A program made the position numbers and the translations under genes. A stretch of 11,849 nt of DNA from Holophagaceae bacterium UBA706 (GTDB taxonomy: Bacteria > Acidobacteriota > Holophagae > Holophagales > Holophagaceae). The notes beneath the pieces were generated by a model. That model did not search any database, was not told the origin of the DNA, and was given only the letters and a program-made list of their open reading frames with translations. This document shows positions 6,399-11,849 of this stretch, one piece after another. The stretch spans positions 466-12,314 of the forward strand of contig DBME01000149.1 of the NCBI GenBank assembly GCA_002298155.1. The letters run 5' to 3'. Position 1 is the stretch's first letter; each line of letters opens with the position of its first letter.

Positions 6399-7295
6399 AT
6401 GACGGATCTCAAGCGCGTGGTTCTGGCAGGCGGCACGGGACTGGTGGGAAGGCATCTCGCCGAAGCCCTCACCCGCAAGGGGGTGCAGGTGACCCTGCTC
6501 AGCCGGAATCCCGGTGCCACCGCAGGCGCTGTGGGCTGGGAGGCCCTTCCAGGCGTCCTGGAGGGCGCCGACGCGGTCATCAACCTCGCCGGGGAAGGCA
6601 TCGCCGACAAACGCTGGACCCCCTCCCGCAAGAGCGCCATCCTCGCCAGCCGCATCGACGCCACGGCCCGGCTCGTGAACGCCATGGGGGCCCTGCCCTC
6701 CCCGCCGCCGGTGCTGGTGAACGCCAGCGCGGTGGGCTTCTACGGACCCATGGATGGGCGTCCCGTACGTGAGGATCAGCCCTCCGGCAAGGGCTTCCTG
6801 GCCAAGGTCTGCCGGGCCTGGGAGGCCGCGGCGGACGCGGCCCTGCCCTTGGGCATCCGGGTCGTGAATCTGCGCCTGGGCGTGGTCCTGGCCAAGGATG
6901 GCGGCGCCCTGCCCAAGATGGCCCTGCCCGTGAAGCTCTTCCAGGGCACCCGCCTCGGCCATGGGCAGCAGGGCCTCAGCTGGATCCACATCGACGACCT
7001 GGTCCGCCTGATCATCGAGGCGGCCTCCAACCCCGCCTACCAGGGCGCGGTGAACGCCACCTCCCCCTTCCCCGTCACCAACGAGACCTTCACGAGGGCC
7101 CTGGCCCGGCGCCTGCACCGGCCCCTGCTGCCCGTGCCGGCCTTCGTGACCCGCACGGCGCTCACGCTCCTGTTCGGGGACATGGGCAAGGAGATGCTCC
7201 TGGAAGGGTCCTTCGTGTACCCCGCCCGGGCGCAGGAGCTGGGCTTCACCTTCACCCATGAACGGGTGGAGGACGCCCTGGCCGGTCTCTTCTAG
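6399..7295 (+). CDS. TIGR01777/YfcH-family NAD(P)-binding epimerase-like protein
   Basis: Protein of 298 residues, the family's usual length (E. coli YfcH about 297). It has the extended short-chain dehydrogenase fold: nucleotide-binding GGTGLVG (11-17), ADAVINLAGEGIADKRW as typical for TIGR01777, LVNASAVGFYGP as the active-site strand, LRLGVVLAKDGGALPKM, SWIHIDDLVRLI, and a C-terminal DUF1731-type segment (VPAFVTRTALTLLFGDMGKEMLL to GFTFTHERVEDAL). The substrate of this family is not established. Start at 6399: GGGAGGA (6387-6393) lies 5 nt upstream; the in-frame upstream GTG at 6294 is rejected because it lacks family similarity. It converges with rex, their stops sharing CTAG at 7292-7295. 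Confidence 0.93.
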   Translation: MTDLKRVVLAGGTGLVGRHLAEALTRKGVQVTLLSRNPGATAGAVGWEALPGVLEGADAVINLAGEGIADKRWTPSRKSAILASRIDATARLVNAMGALPSPPPVLVNASAVGFYGPMDGRPVREDQPSGKGFLAKVCRAWEAAADAALPLGIRVVNLRLGVVLAKDGGALPKMALPVKLFQGTRLGHGQQGLSWIHIDDLVRLIIEAASNPAYQGAVNATSPFPVTNETFTRALARRLHRPLLPVPAFVTRTALTLLFGDMGKEMLLEGSFVYPARAQELGFTFTHERVEDALAGLF

Positions 7296-7933
7296 CGCGA
7301 GCCCCGGCTCTTCTCGGCCAGCTTGCGCGAGAAGATCGCCAGGCTGGCGTAGAGTTCCACATTCTCCACGATGATGTCCTCGGGGACGTCCAGCGTGATG
7401 GGGGCGAAGTTCCAGATGGCCCGGATGCCGCTCTGCACCAGGACCTCCGCCAGGTGCTGGGCGCGGTCGGCGGGGATGGTGAGGATGCCGATGGTGATGC
7501 GCAGGCGCCGCACCACCTCCTCCAGTTTGTCCACGGAGTAGATGGGCACGCCGTGGGTCTTCTTGCCGATCTTGGAGGGGTGGGCGTCGAAGGCGGCGGT
7601 GATGCGGATGCCGGCCTTGTCGAAGCCGGGGTAGCCCAGGAGCGCTGAACCCAGGTTGCCCGCGCCCACCAGGCAGGCATCGCTGGAGGAGTTCCAGTTC
7701 AGGAAGGTCTCGATGGAGGCCACCAGATCGGCCACCCGGTGGCCCACCTTCGGCTTGCCCTGGCTGCCCGTGGCCGCCAGGTCCTTGCGCACCTGGGTGT
7801 GGTGGATGCCCAGGTCCTCGGCCATCTGGGTGGCGGAGATGATCTCCTGCCCCTCGGATTGGATTCGACGCAAATAGTGATAATACTTCGGTAGCCGACG
7901 CAAGGTAGGGTTGGGTACCGCCGAGGCTGCCAT
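7292..7933 (-). CDS. rex: Redox-sensing transcriptional repressor Rex
   Basis: Protein of 213 residues (family about 205-225). The N-terminal winged helix (about 10-80) includes the highly conserved IISATQMAEDLGIHHTQVRKDLA, the recognition helix region. The Rossmann domain has LVGAGNLGSALL (88-99), the NADH-binding loop, then FDAHPSKIGKKTHGVPI. The C-terminal helix (NVELYASLAIFSRKLAEK) is the swapped helix of the Rex dimer. Rex binds TTGTGA-N6-TCACAA-type sites when NADH is low and leaves when NADH rises, controlling fermentation and respiration genes. SD GGAG (7941-7944 on the minus strand) with 7 nt spacing. It lies 54 nt after miaB on the same strand, with its own -10 in the gap. A site of the general Rex pattern is present at 1792-1807. 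Confidence 0.97.
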   Translation of the reverse strand: MAASAVPNPTLRRLPKYYHYLRRIQSEGQEIISATQMAEDLGIHHTQVRKDLAATGSQGKPKVGHRVADLVASIETFLNWNSSSDACLVGAGNLGSALLGYPGFDKAGIRITAAFDAHPSKIGKKTHGVPIYSVDKLEEVVRRLRITIGILTIPADRAQHLAEVLVQSGIRAIWNFAPITLDVPEDIIVENVELYASLAIFSRKLAEKSRGSR

Positions 7934-7951
7934 GGATATTCTCCGAGATCG

Positions 7952-7957
7952 AGTATA
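7952..7957 (-). promoter_or_regulatory. -10 box of the rex promoter
   Basis: The minus strand reads TATACT (5/6 to consensus), which would place the start near 7945, just at the SD of rex. The -35 is weak. The box lies inside CGAGGTATACTCG, with outer arms CGAG and CTCG, which may be a control site but is not the TTGTGA Rex pattern; autoregulation by Rex is therefore not evident here. Confidence 0.4.
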
Positions 7958-7987
7958 CCTCGCAACCTTCGGGTAAAGCAGACCGAA

Positions 7988-9292
7988 CTAGGCGATTTCA
8001 GCCCTCAGGAAGTGCGGTCCCGCCCCGGTGACGCGCACGTCCACCAGTTCCCCGAAGGGCAGCCGGAGGCCCTCGGCGGCGGCCACGTGGACGTTCTTCC
8101 ACTCCCCGGTGCGGGCCAGCCAATGGCCGCCGTCCAGGGCGCCGCGGCTCTCCACGCGGGCCCGCACGGTGCGGCCAACCATGCGGCGGTTGCTCTCCAG
8201 GGTGAGTTCGGTCTGGCGGGCCTGGAGCCGGGACAGGCGCCGGGACTTCTCCGCCAGGGGCAGGTCGTCCTCCAGGCGCGTGGCCGGCGTGCCGGGGCGC
8301 GGGGAGTAGATGAAGCTGAAGGACGTGTCGTACCGAACCTTTTCCAGCAGCGCCAGGGTGCCCTCGAAGTCCTCCTCCGTCTCCCCGGGGAAGCCCACGA
8401 TGAAGTCCGTGGAGAGGTTGATGCGGTCCCGGCCCTCGCCCAGGTAGCCCAGGCGCTCCAGGTACTGCTCGACCGTGTACTCCCGGCGCATGCGCCGCAG
8501 CACGGCGTCGCTGCCGCTCTGCACGGGCAGGTGGAGGAAGGGGGCGACCTTGGGGTTGGACACCAGGGTGCGGGCCAGCTCGGCCGTGAAGTTCATGGGG
8601 TGGCTGGTGGTGAACCGGATCCACTCCAGGCCGTCCACCTCGGACACCCGGTCCAGGAGCTGGGCGAAGGTGCACCCGCCCATGTAGCTGTTCACGTTCT
8701 GGCCCAGGAGTTCCACTTCCCGGTAGCCCATGGCCACCAGGTCCTCCACTTCGCCCACGATGTCCTTCCAGGGGCGGTGGCGCTCGGGGCCGCGGGTGGT
8801 GGGGACGATGCAGTAGGTGCAGGCGTGGTTGCAGCCCTCGATGATGGTCACCAGGGCCTTGGCGGTGCTGTGGCGCAGGGTGGTCTCGGGCGGGAAGAGG
8901 TGGTTGTCCGGGTAGTCCCCCGTGTCGATGACGCGGGTGCGCCCGGCCCGGGCCTCCTCCACGAGCCTGGGAAGCTTCTGGATGGCCATGGTCCCCATGA
9001 CGAAGTCGATCTGGGGGGCGCGCCGGAAGAGCCCGTCCTTCTCCTGCTGGGCCAGGCACCCCGTGACGCCCACCAGCAGGGGCCGGCGCTTCTTCTCCTC
9101 GCGCAGGCGGCCCAGCTCCGTGTAGACCTTGTTCACGGCCTTCTCGCGGATAGAGCAGGTGTTCAGGATCACCACGTCGGCGTCCTCCACGCCCGCGGCC
9201 GCGGTGAAGCCCTCACGCGCCAGGAGACCCGCCAGCTTCTCGCTGTCGTGGTCGTTCATCTGGCAGCCCCAGGTCTGGATCAGGTACTTCAT
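7988..9292 (-). CDS. miaB: tRNA-2-methylthio-N6-dimethylallyladenosine synthase (MiaB)
   Basis: Radical SAM methylthiotransferase that adds the 2-methylthio group to i6A37 of tRNAs reading UNN codons. It has 434 residues from the ATG at 9292. The N-terminal MTTase domain holds the auxiliary cluster cysteines 10 (TWGCQMN), 46 (NTCSIRE) and 79 (TGCLAQQ). The radical SAM motif CNHACTYC gives Cys154, 158 and 161. TTSHPMNF, LPVQSGSD and DFIVGFPGETEEDF are family-typical, and a TRAM domain closes the protein (about 370-434). The upstream in-frame start at 9355 would add 21 residues unlike MiaB and would translate across the promoter, so I rejected it. TQTWGC-type openings distinguish MiaB from RimO and MtaB; the WGCQMN motif supports MiaB. 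It is followed by rex on the same strand. Confidence 0.97.
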   Translation of the reverse strand: MKYLIQTWGCQMNDHDSEKLAGLLAREGFTAAAGVEDADVVILNTCSIREKAVNKVYTELGRLREEKKRRPLLVGVTGCLAQQEKDGLFRRAPQIDFVMGTMAIQKLPRLVEEARAGRTRVIDTGDYPDNHLFPPETTLRHSTAKALVTIIEGCNHACTYCIVPTTRGPERHRPWKDIVGEVEDLVAMGYREVELLGQNVNSYMGGCTFAQLLDRVSEVDGLEWIRFTTSHPMNFTAELARTLVSNPKVAPFLHLPVQSGSDAVLRRMRREYTVEQYLERLGYLGEGRDRINLSTDFIVGFPGETEEDFEGTLALLEKVRYDTSFSFIYSPRPGTPATRLEDDLPLAEKSRRLSRLQARQTELTLESNRRMVGRTVRARVESRGALDGGHWLARTGEWKNVHVAAAEGLRLPFGELVDVRVTGAGPHFLRAEIA

Positions 9293-9314
9293 GCGCGGCT
9301 CACCCAAAAGGGAG

Positions 9315-9345
9315 ATTGTATCAACGGCTCGGCAAGCCACCGAGC
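9315..9345 (-). promoter_or_regulatory. miaB promoter with a hairpin over the -35 position
   Basis: The minus strand reads TACAAT at 9315-9320 (5/6 to the -10 consensus), leaving a leader of about 15 nt before the miaB ATG at 9292. The inverted repeat GCTCGG (9327-9332) / CCGAGC (9340-9345), with a 7-nt spacer, covers the expected -35, where no consensus hexamer is seen. It could be an operator. Confidence 0.4.
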
Positions 9346-9430
9346 TTCGTTTCATAGCAGGCGAGCTGGCCTACGTAATCCACCGTATGGGAAACCGGCC
9401 CCGGCCCCGTCAAGCTTTCCAAAGCACCCC

Positions 9431-9447
9431 GGGGGCGCCCCGCCCCC
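9431..9447. repeat. GC-only inverted repeat upstream of the small exported protein gene
   Basis: GGGGGCG (9431-9437) and CGCCCCC (9441-9447) are separated by CCC. No T-run follows on either strand, so it is not a clear terminator. It lies 37 nt before the GTG at 9485 in a GC-rich leader and may be only a composition effect. Confidence 0.3.
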
Positions 9448-9484
9448 CTCAGCCAACCGAAACCCAGCGCCCACAGGAGCCTTC

Positions 9485-9898
9485 GTGAAACTCGCAGCAG
9501 GAATCCTCAGTGCCATCCTCGCCTCCGGTTCCCTCATGGCACGCGACCTGCCCGTGGACGTCCAGGCCAAATTCATCCGCTTCCTGGCGACCAGCACCAA
9601 CTCCCCCGGCCGGATCAACTGCAGGGACGCCGCCCTGGCCACGGAACTGGCCAAGGTGGGCGTCACCGCCAACCCCGGCGGCAAGCTGGCCTGGGCCACC
9701 TCCGAAGCCGAGGTCAAGGCCCTCCGGGCCGCGGGCCAGCTGGTGGTGTGCGGCCACACCGAGTGGATGGGGGCCGGCGCCACCATCGCCATCGTGGAGG
9801 AGGACGGCCGGCCCCAGATCTACCTGCATATGGGCAACCTCGCCGGGTCCGGCGTGACCCCCTCCTACTCCCTCCTCAAGATCGCCAAGCGGATCTGA
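9485..9898 (+). CDS. Small exported protein, possibly YfiR/DUF4154-like
   Basis: Protein of 137 residues starting at GTG 9485, with AGGAG (9475-9479) 5 nt upstream. The first 20 residues (MKLAAGILSAILASGSLMA) form a normal signal peptide with probable cleavage after LMA, giving a periplasmic product of about 117 residues. The mature part opens with DVQAKFIRFLA and ends with IAIVEEDGRPQIYLHMG then SLLKIAKRI. This order resembles the start and end of YfiR/DUF4154 periplasmic proteins (an AKF-type opening, then an INL-type strand, then a LL.LAK helix), which in Pseudomonas inhibit the diguanylate cyclase YfiN. The match is weak and by eye. No yfiN-like gene is in the window. It has two cysteines (NCRDA, VVCGH) that could form a disulfide. 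Its stop touches that of the cupin gene with no spacer. Confidence 0.85.
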   Translation: MKLAAGILSAILASGSLMARDLPVDVQAKFIRFLATSTNSPGRINCRDAALATELAKVGVTANPGGKLAWATSEAEVKALRAAGQLVVCGHTEWMGAGATIAIVEEDGRPQIYLHMGNLAGSGVTPSYSLLKIAKRI

Positions 9899-10351
9899 TC
9901 ACCAGGTCAGGGGACGTTCCGAAATGATCCCGTCCGTGGCCGTGGCCTGCTCCAGGCTGCCTTCCTTGGCCTGGATGACCAGGTAGCGCAGCTGCGCGGT
10001 GCCCGTGGCCCGCCAGGCCCGAAGCCCCGCGGGCGCGACGCGCACCACGGTGCCGGGCTGGACGGGGATGCGCTCCCCGTCCACCTGCATCTCGCCCTGC
10101 CCGTCCAGGAACACGTAGAGCTCCTCGTTCTGCTTGTGGGCGTGCAGGAAGGGCGCGGATTCACCGGGCTCCATGGCCCCGAAGGACACCTCCATGCCCT
10201 TGAGGCCCAGGATCCGGCCCAGGAAGGCCTTGCCCTGCACCTTCCCCCGGCGGGGGTGGTCCAGGGTGAAGTCACGCCAGGCCGAAGGGTGACCGAATTC
10301 GGCGGTGGCGAAGTTCTCGGCCTGCTTGGGGTTCAGGGTCGTGGTGGACAT
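9899..10351 (-). CDS. Single-domain cupin protein
   Basis: Protein of 150 residues with one cupin barrel (about 50-125). Motif 1 is clear: His70 and His72 in FLHAHKQNEELYVFLDG with Glu76 and Gly84. Motif 2 (QPGTVVRVAPAGLRAWRA) lacks the usual histidine, where Arg and Ala stand instead, so a metal would have only three protein ligands or none. Such proteins may be sugar or small-molecule binding, isomerases or dioxygenases; no substrate can be named. Start at 10349-10351 with GGAG about 6 nt upstream. It diverges from a TetR-family gene with a palindrome between them, which suggests it is that regulator's target. Confidence 0.88.
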   Translation of the reverse strand: MSTTTLNPKQAENFATAEFGHPSAWRDFTLDHPRRGKVQGKAFLGRILGLKGMEVSFGAMEPGESAPFLHAHKQNEELYVFLDGQGEMQVDGERIPVQPGTVVRVAPAGLRAWRATGTAQLRYLVIQAKEGSLEQATATDGIISERPLTW

Positions 10352-10400
10352 GGGGGCTCCGGGGAAAGAGGGTTGGGTGACGTCCCGTTCAACAAAATAG

Positions 10401-10414
10401 AACGAACGTTCGTT
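10401..10414. promoter_or_regulatory. 14-bp perfect palindrome, probable TetR-family operator
   Basis: AACGAACGTTCGTT reads the same on both strands. It lies in the 137-nt gap between the divergent cupin and tetR genes, 50 nt before the cupin ATG. The core GAACGTTC is common in TetR-family operators (for example the BM3R1 site). On the minus strand a weak -10 (TATTTT, just downstream) would put the palindrome between -10 and -35 of the cupin promoter; on the plus strand TATCAT (10423-10428) could serve tetR. One site could control both genes. Confidence 0.65.
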
Positions 10415-10488
10415 TTTAAATGTATCATGGTCTTCCTCCCCGTCAAGGGGCGGCCGAATCTTCGTTAGGATCCTTAGGGGAGGACGTT

Positions 10489-11079
10489 TTGGCAGAGAAA
10501 GGCGAAAACACCCGCGCGCGGATCCTGGACGAAGCCGTGCGGCTGGCCAGCCGGGATGGCCTGGCAGGCCTGACCATCGGGACGCTGTCCACCAGCCTCG
10601 GCCTTTCCAAGAGCGGGATCTTCGCGCACTTCGGCTCCAAGGAGGCCCTCCAGATCGCCACTCTCGAACATGCCGCCGCCCTTGTGCGGGCGCGCAGCGC
10701 GGGGCTGGCGTCCGTACCGCCAGGTGCCGAGCGGGTGCGCATCCATTTCAGGACGCTTCTGGACTGGATCGACGACCCTTCCCGGCCCGGGGGCTGCCCC
10801 ATCACCGGCGCCTGCATCGAATTCGACGACCTGGAAGGCCCGGTGCGCGAGGCTCTGGTGGACCTCCAGCACCGCTCCTACCGCAGGGTCGTGGAGCTGT
10901 TCGACGCCTTCGCCGACCCCGCCTGCGACCGGGACCAGCTGGCCTTCGAGTTCCGGGGCATCTGCCAGTCCTACCACCACGCCTCGCGGCTGCTCCGGGA
11001 GCCGCGCGCCGCCACATGGGCCTGGCAGGCGCTGGAGGGGCTGCTGAGCAGAGCCGAGGGCGCCGCTGGACGGGTGTGA
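10489..11079 (+). CDS. TetR-family transcriptional regulator
   Basis: Protein of 196 residues from a TTG at 10489. The N-terminal DNA-binding domain reads TRARILDEAVRLASRDGLAGLTIGTLSTSLGLSKSGIFAHFGSKEAL (about 8-53), a full TetR helix-turn-helix with the family pattern of GxF.HF.sKE. The C-terminal ligand/dimer domain contains GGCPITGACIEFDDLEGPVREAL, a type seen in TetR proteins with a helical effector pocket. I chose the TTG because GGGGAGGA (10477-10484) stands just upstream; the in-frame ATG at 10420 has no SD, would add 23 residues outside the domain, and overlaps promoter-like sequence. Probably represses itself and the divergent cupin gene through the palindrome at 10401-10414. The ligand is unknown. 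Confidence 0.92.
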   Translation: MAEKGENTRARILDEAVRLASRDGLAGLTIGTLSTSLGLSKSGIFAHFGSKEALQIATLEHAAALVRARSAGLASVPPGAERVRIHFRTLLDWIDDPSRPGGCPITGACIEFDDLEGPVREALVDLQHRSYRRVVELFDAFADPACDRDQLAFEFRGICQSYHHASRLLREPRAATWAWQALEGLLSRAEGAAGRV

Positions 11080-11087
11080 TCCGGGGC

Positions 11088-11121
11088 TTGCACCATGCCA
11101 AATGGCGTATATATTTGGGCA
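11088..11121 (+). promoter_or_regulatory. Promoter and operator-like repeat of the Xre/RES toxin-antitoxin pair
   Basis: TTGCAC (11088-11093) and TATATT (11110-11115, 5/6 to the -10 consensus) are 16 nt apart. An inverted repeat TGCCAAAT (11096-11103) / ATTTGGGCA (11113-11121, one inserted G) spans the spacer and -10, the expected place for antitoxin autorepression. This makes the in-frame ATG at 11095 unlikely as a start. Confidence 0.5.
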
Positions 11122-11136
11122 AATGCCGAGGCTTCC

Positions 11137-11574
11137 ATGCCCAGATCAACAACCAGGAAAACCAATCCCCCTTCAGCCGCCGCCATTGAGGAACTTTACC
11201 TGCAGGCCCCCCCGATGGATCAGGTGAACATGGTGAGGGAAGGCGTGCCCTGGGACGTGTGTGAAGGCTATATGTGCTCGGTTGGGATGAATGACCAGGC
11301 GGCGGCCGCGATGCTGCACATTCCCCCACGAACCTTGGCCCGGCGCAAGAAGGGCCGCCTGGACCCCCAGGAGAGTGAACGCCTCCTCCGCCTTGTGCGC
11401 CTGGTGGCCAAGGCCTCCCAGGTGCTTGGGACGCGAGCCAAGGCCCTGCACTGGCTGGGCGCTCCCAACCGTGCGCTGGGCGGGGCGAAACCGGTCAGCC
11501 TCCTTGATACGGACATCGGGACCCAGGCTGCGGAAGAGGTGCTGGCCCGCATCGAATATGGCGTCATTTCCTGA
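11137..11574 (+). CDS. Xre/MbcA/ParS-type antitoxin of a RES-domain toxin
   Basis: Protein of 145 residues from the ATG at 11137, preceded by GAGG (11128-11131) with 5 nt spacing. Residues about 50-85 (NDQAAAAMLHIPPRTLARRKKGRLDPQESERLLRL) are the Xre-like helix-turn-helix of this family. Residues about 95-145 form the DUF2384 toxin-binding domain with the typical KALHWLGAPNRALGGAKPVSLLDTDIGTQAAEEVLARIEYGV. It should cover the toxin active site and repress its own promoter. An in-frame ATG at 11095 lies within the promoter and is rejected. Its stop overlaps the toxin start by one base (TGATG). Confidence 0.93.
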   Translation: MPRSTTRKTNPPSAAAIEELYLQAPPMDQVNMVREGVPWDVCEGYMCSVGMNDQAAAAMLHIPPRTLARRKKGRLDPQESERLLRLVRLVAKASQVLGTRAKALHWLGAPNRALGGAKPVSLLDTDIGTQAAEEVLARIEYGVIS

Positions 11575-11849
11575 TGATCGCCCACCGGTTGCTCAAGGCC
11601 CGGCACGCATCGTCGCCGCTGGACGGTGAAGGCGCACGCCGGTTGGGTGGGCGGTGGAATGCGCCGGGACGACCGGTGGCCTATTGCTCATCCACGCTTT
11701 CCCTGGCGCTTCTGGAACTGCTGGTTCACGTGGATCCCGGGGACCTGCCCTCGGACCTGGTCGCGGTGCGCATCGAAATACCGGATGACCTCAAACCTGC
11801 GCGGGTGGACCCGACGGACCTGCCGGGGAATTGGCGCACCGACCTCGGC
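11574..11849 (+). CDS. RES-domain toxin, first 92 residues (cut by the right edge)
   Basis: Opens with MIAHRLLKARHASSPLDGEGARRLGGRWNAPGRPVAYCSS and continues to residue 92 without a stop. The family pattern DGEGAR..GGRWN.PG.PV.Y.....ALLE is complete. Arg27, Tyr37 and Glu48 have the spacing of the active-site Arg, Tyr and Glu of characterised RES toxins (Arg31, Tyr41, Glu52 in the Pseudomonas protein, as I remember it). Known members deplete NAD+ by hydrolysis or phosphorolysis (MbcT), or ADP-ribosylate phosphoribosyl pyrophosphate synthetase (ParT); which applies here cannot be told. Full RES toxins have about 150-230 residues. It starts on the last base of the antitoxin stop, so the two are coupled. 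Confidence 0.93.
   Translation, partial: MIAHRLLKARHASSPLDGEGARRLGGRWNAPGRPVAYCSSTLSLALLELLVHVDPGDLPSDLVAVRIEIPDDLKPARVDPTDLPGNWRTDLG

Noticed and set aside
7940..7965. Rex autoregulatory site before rex
   Set aside because: The repeat CGAGGTATACTCG lacks the GTGA/TCAC core of Rex sites.
8012..9484. Open frame upstream of and in frame with the small exported protein, antisense to miaB
   Set aside because: Only the part from GTG 9485 has an SD and a signal peptide; the rest is the reverse shadow of miaB.
1..11849. tRNA/rRNA genes, CRISPR arrays, insertion sequences, prophage genes
   Set aside because: Nothing with these patterns was seen when reading both strands; no transposase, integrase or phage structural protein is encoded.

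Overview
This 11.8 kb window comes from a GC-rich bacterial chromosome with dense, short-spaced genes, strong Shine-Dalgarno (SD) sites and several GTG/TTG starts. The mix of a Rex redox repressor, a kbl-tdh threonine pathway, MiaB, GuaA and a YfcH-type epimerase fits a free-living heterotroph. The protein style reminds me of Acidobacteriota of the Holophaga/Geothrix type, but that is an impression from reading, not a tested assignment; Myxococcota or other deltaproteobacterial groups remain possible.

Layout, left to right. (1) 1-1749, minus strand: kbl then tdh (tdh runs off the left edge), a two-gene threonine-to-glycine operon. Its promoter region (about 1767-1848) is shared with a divergent lipoprotein gene and holds a GTGA-N6-TCAC operator-like inverted repeat over both -35 positions. 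(2) 1849-3983, plus strand: lipoprotein gene, then guaA (GMP synthase) behind a 12-bp perfect palindrome. (3) 3984-6398: an accessory-looking insert with lower GC in its intergenic parts. It holds a 205-nt gap with several inverted repeats, an exported ankyrin-repeat protein (minus strand), and a divergent ribbon-helix-helix antitoxin / ParE-RelE toxin pair with a near-perfect 25-nt palindromic operator. An imperfect 34-nt direct repeat lies at each side of this block. (4) 6399-9292: a TIGR01777/YfcH-type NAD(P)-binding epimerase, converging with rex (stop codons overlap), and miaB upstream of rex on the minus strand. (5) 9485-11079: a small exported protein (weakly YfiR/DUF4154-like), converging with a single-domain cupin gene, which diverges from a TetR-family regulator; a perfect 14-bp palindrome lies between cupin and tetR. 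(6) 11137-11849: a second toxin-antitoxin pair, an Xre/MbcA/ParS-type antitoxin and the first 92 residues of a RES-domain NAD+-targeting toxin, cut by the right edge.

Most of the window is ordinary core metabolism and regulation. The parts that deserve attention are the ankyrin plus toxin-antitoxin insert, the paired palindromes around it, and the operator-like sites in front of kbl, guaA, tetR and the two antitoxins. I did not find a system that I can call new with confidence; the uncharacterised exported ankyrin protein, together with its flanking repeats, is the best candidate. No tRNA, rRNA, CRISPR array, insertion sequence or transposase gene was seen. No gene-free stretch exceeds about 205 nt.
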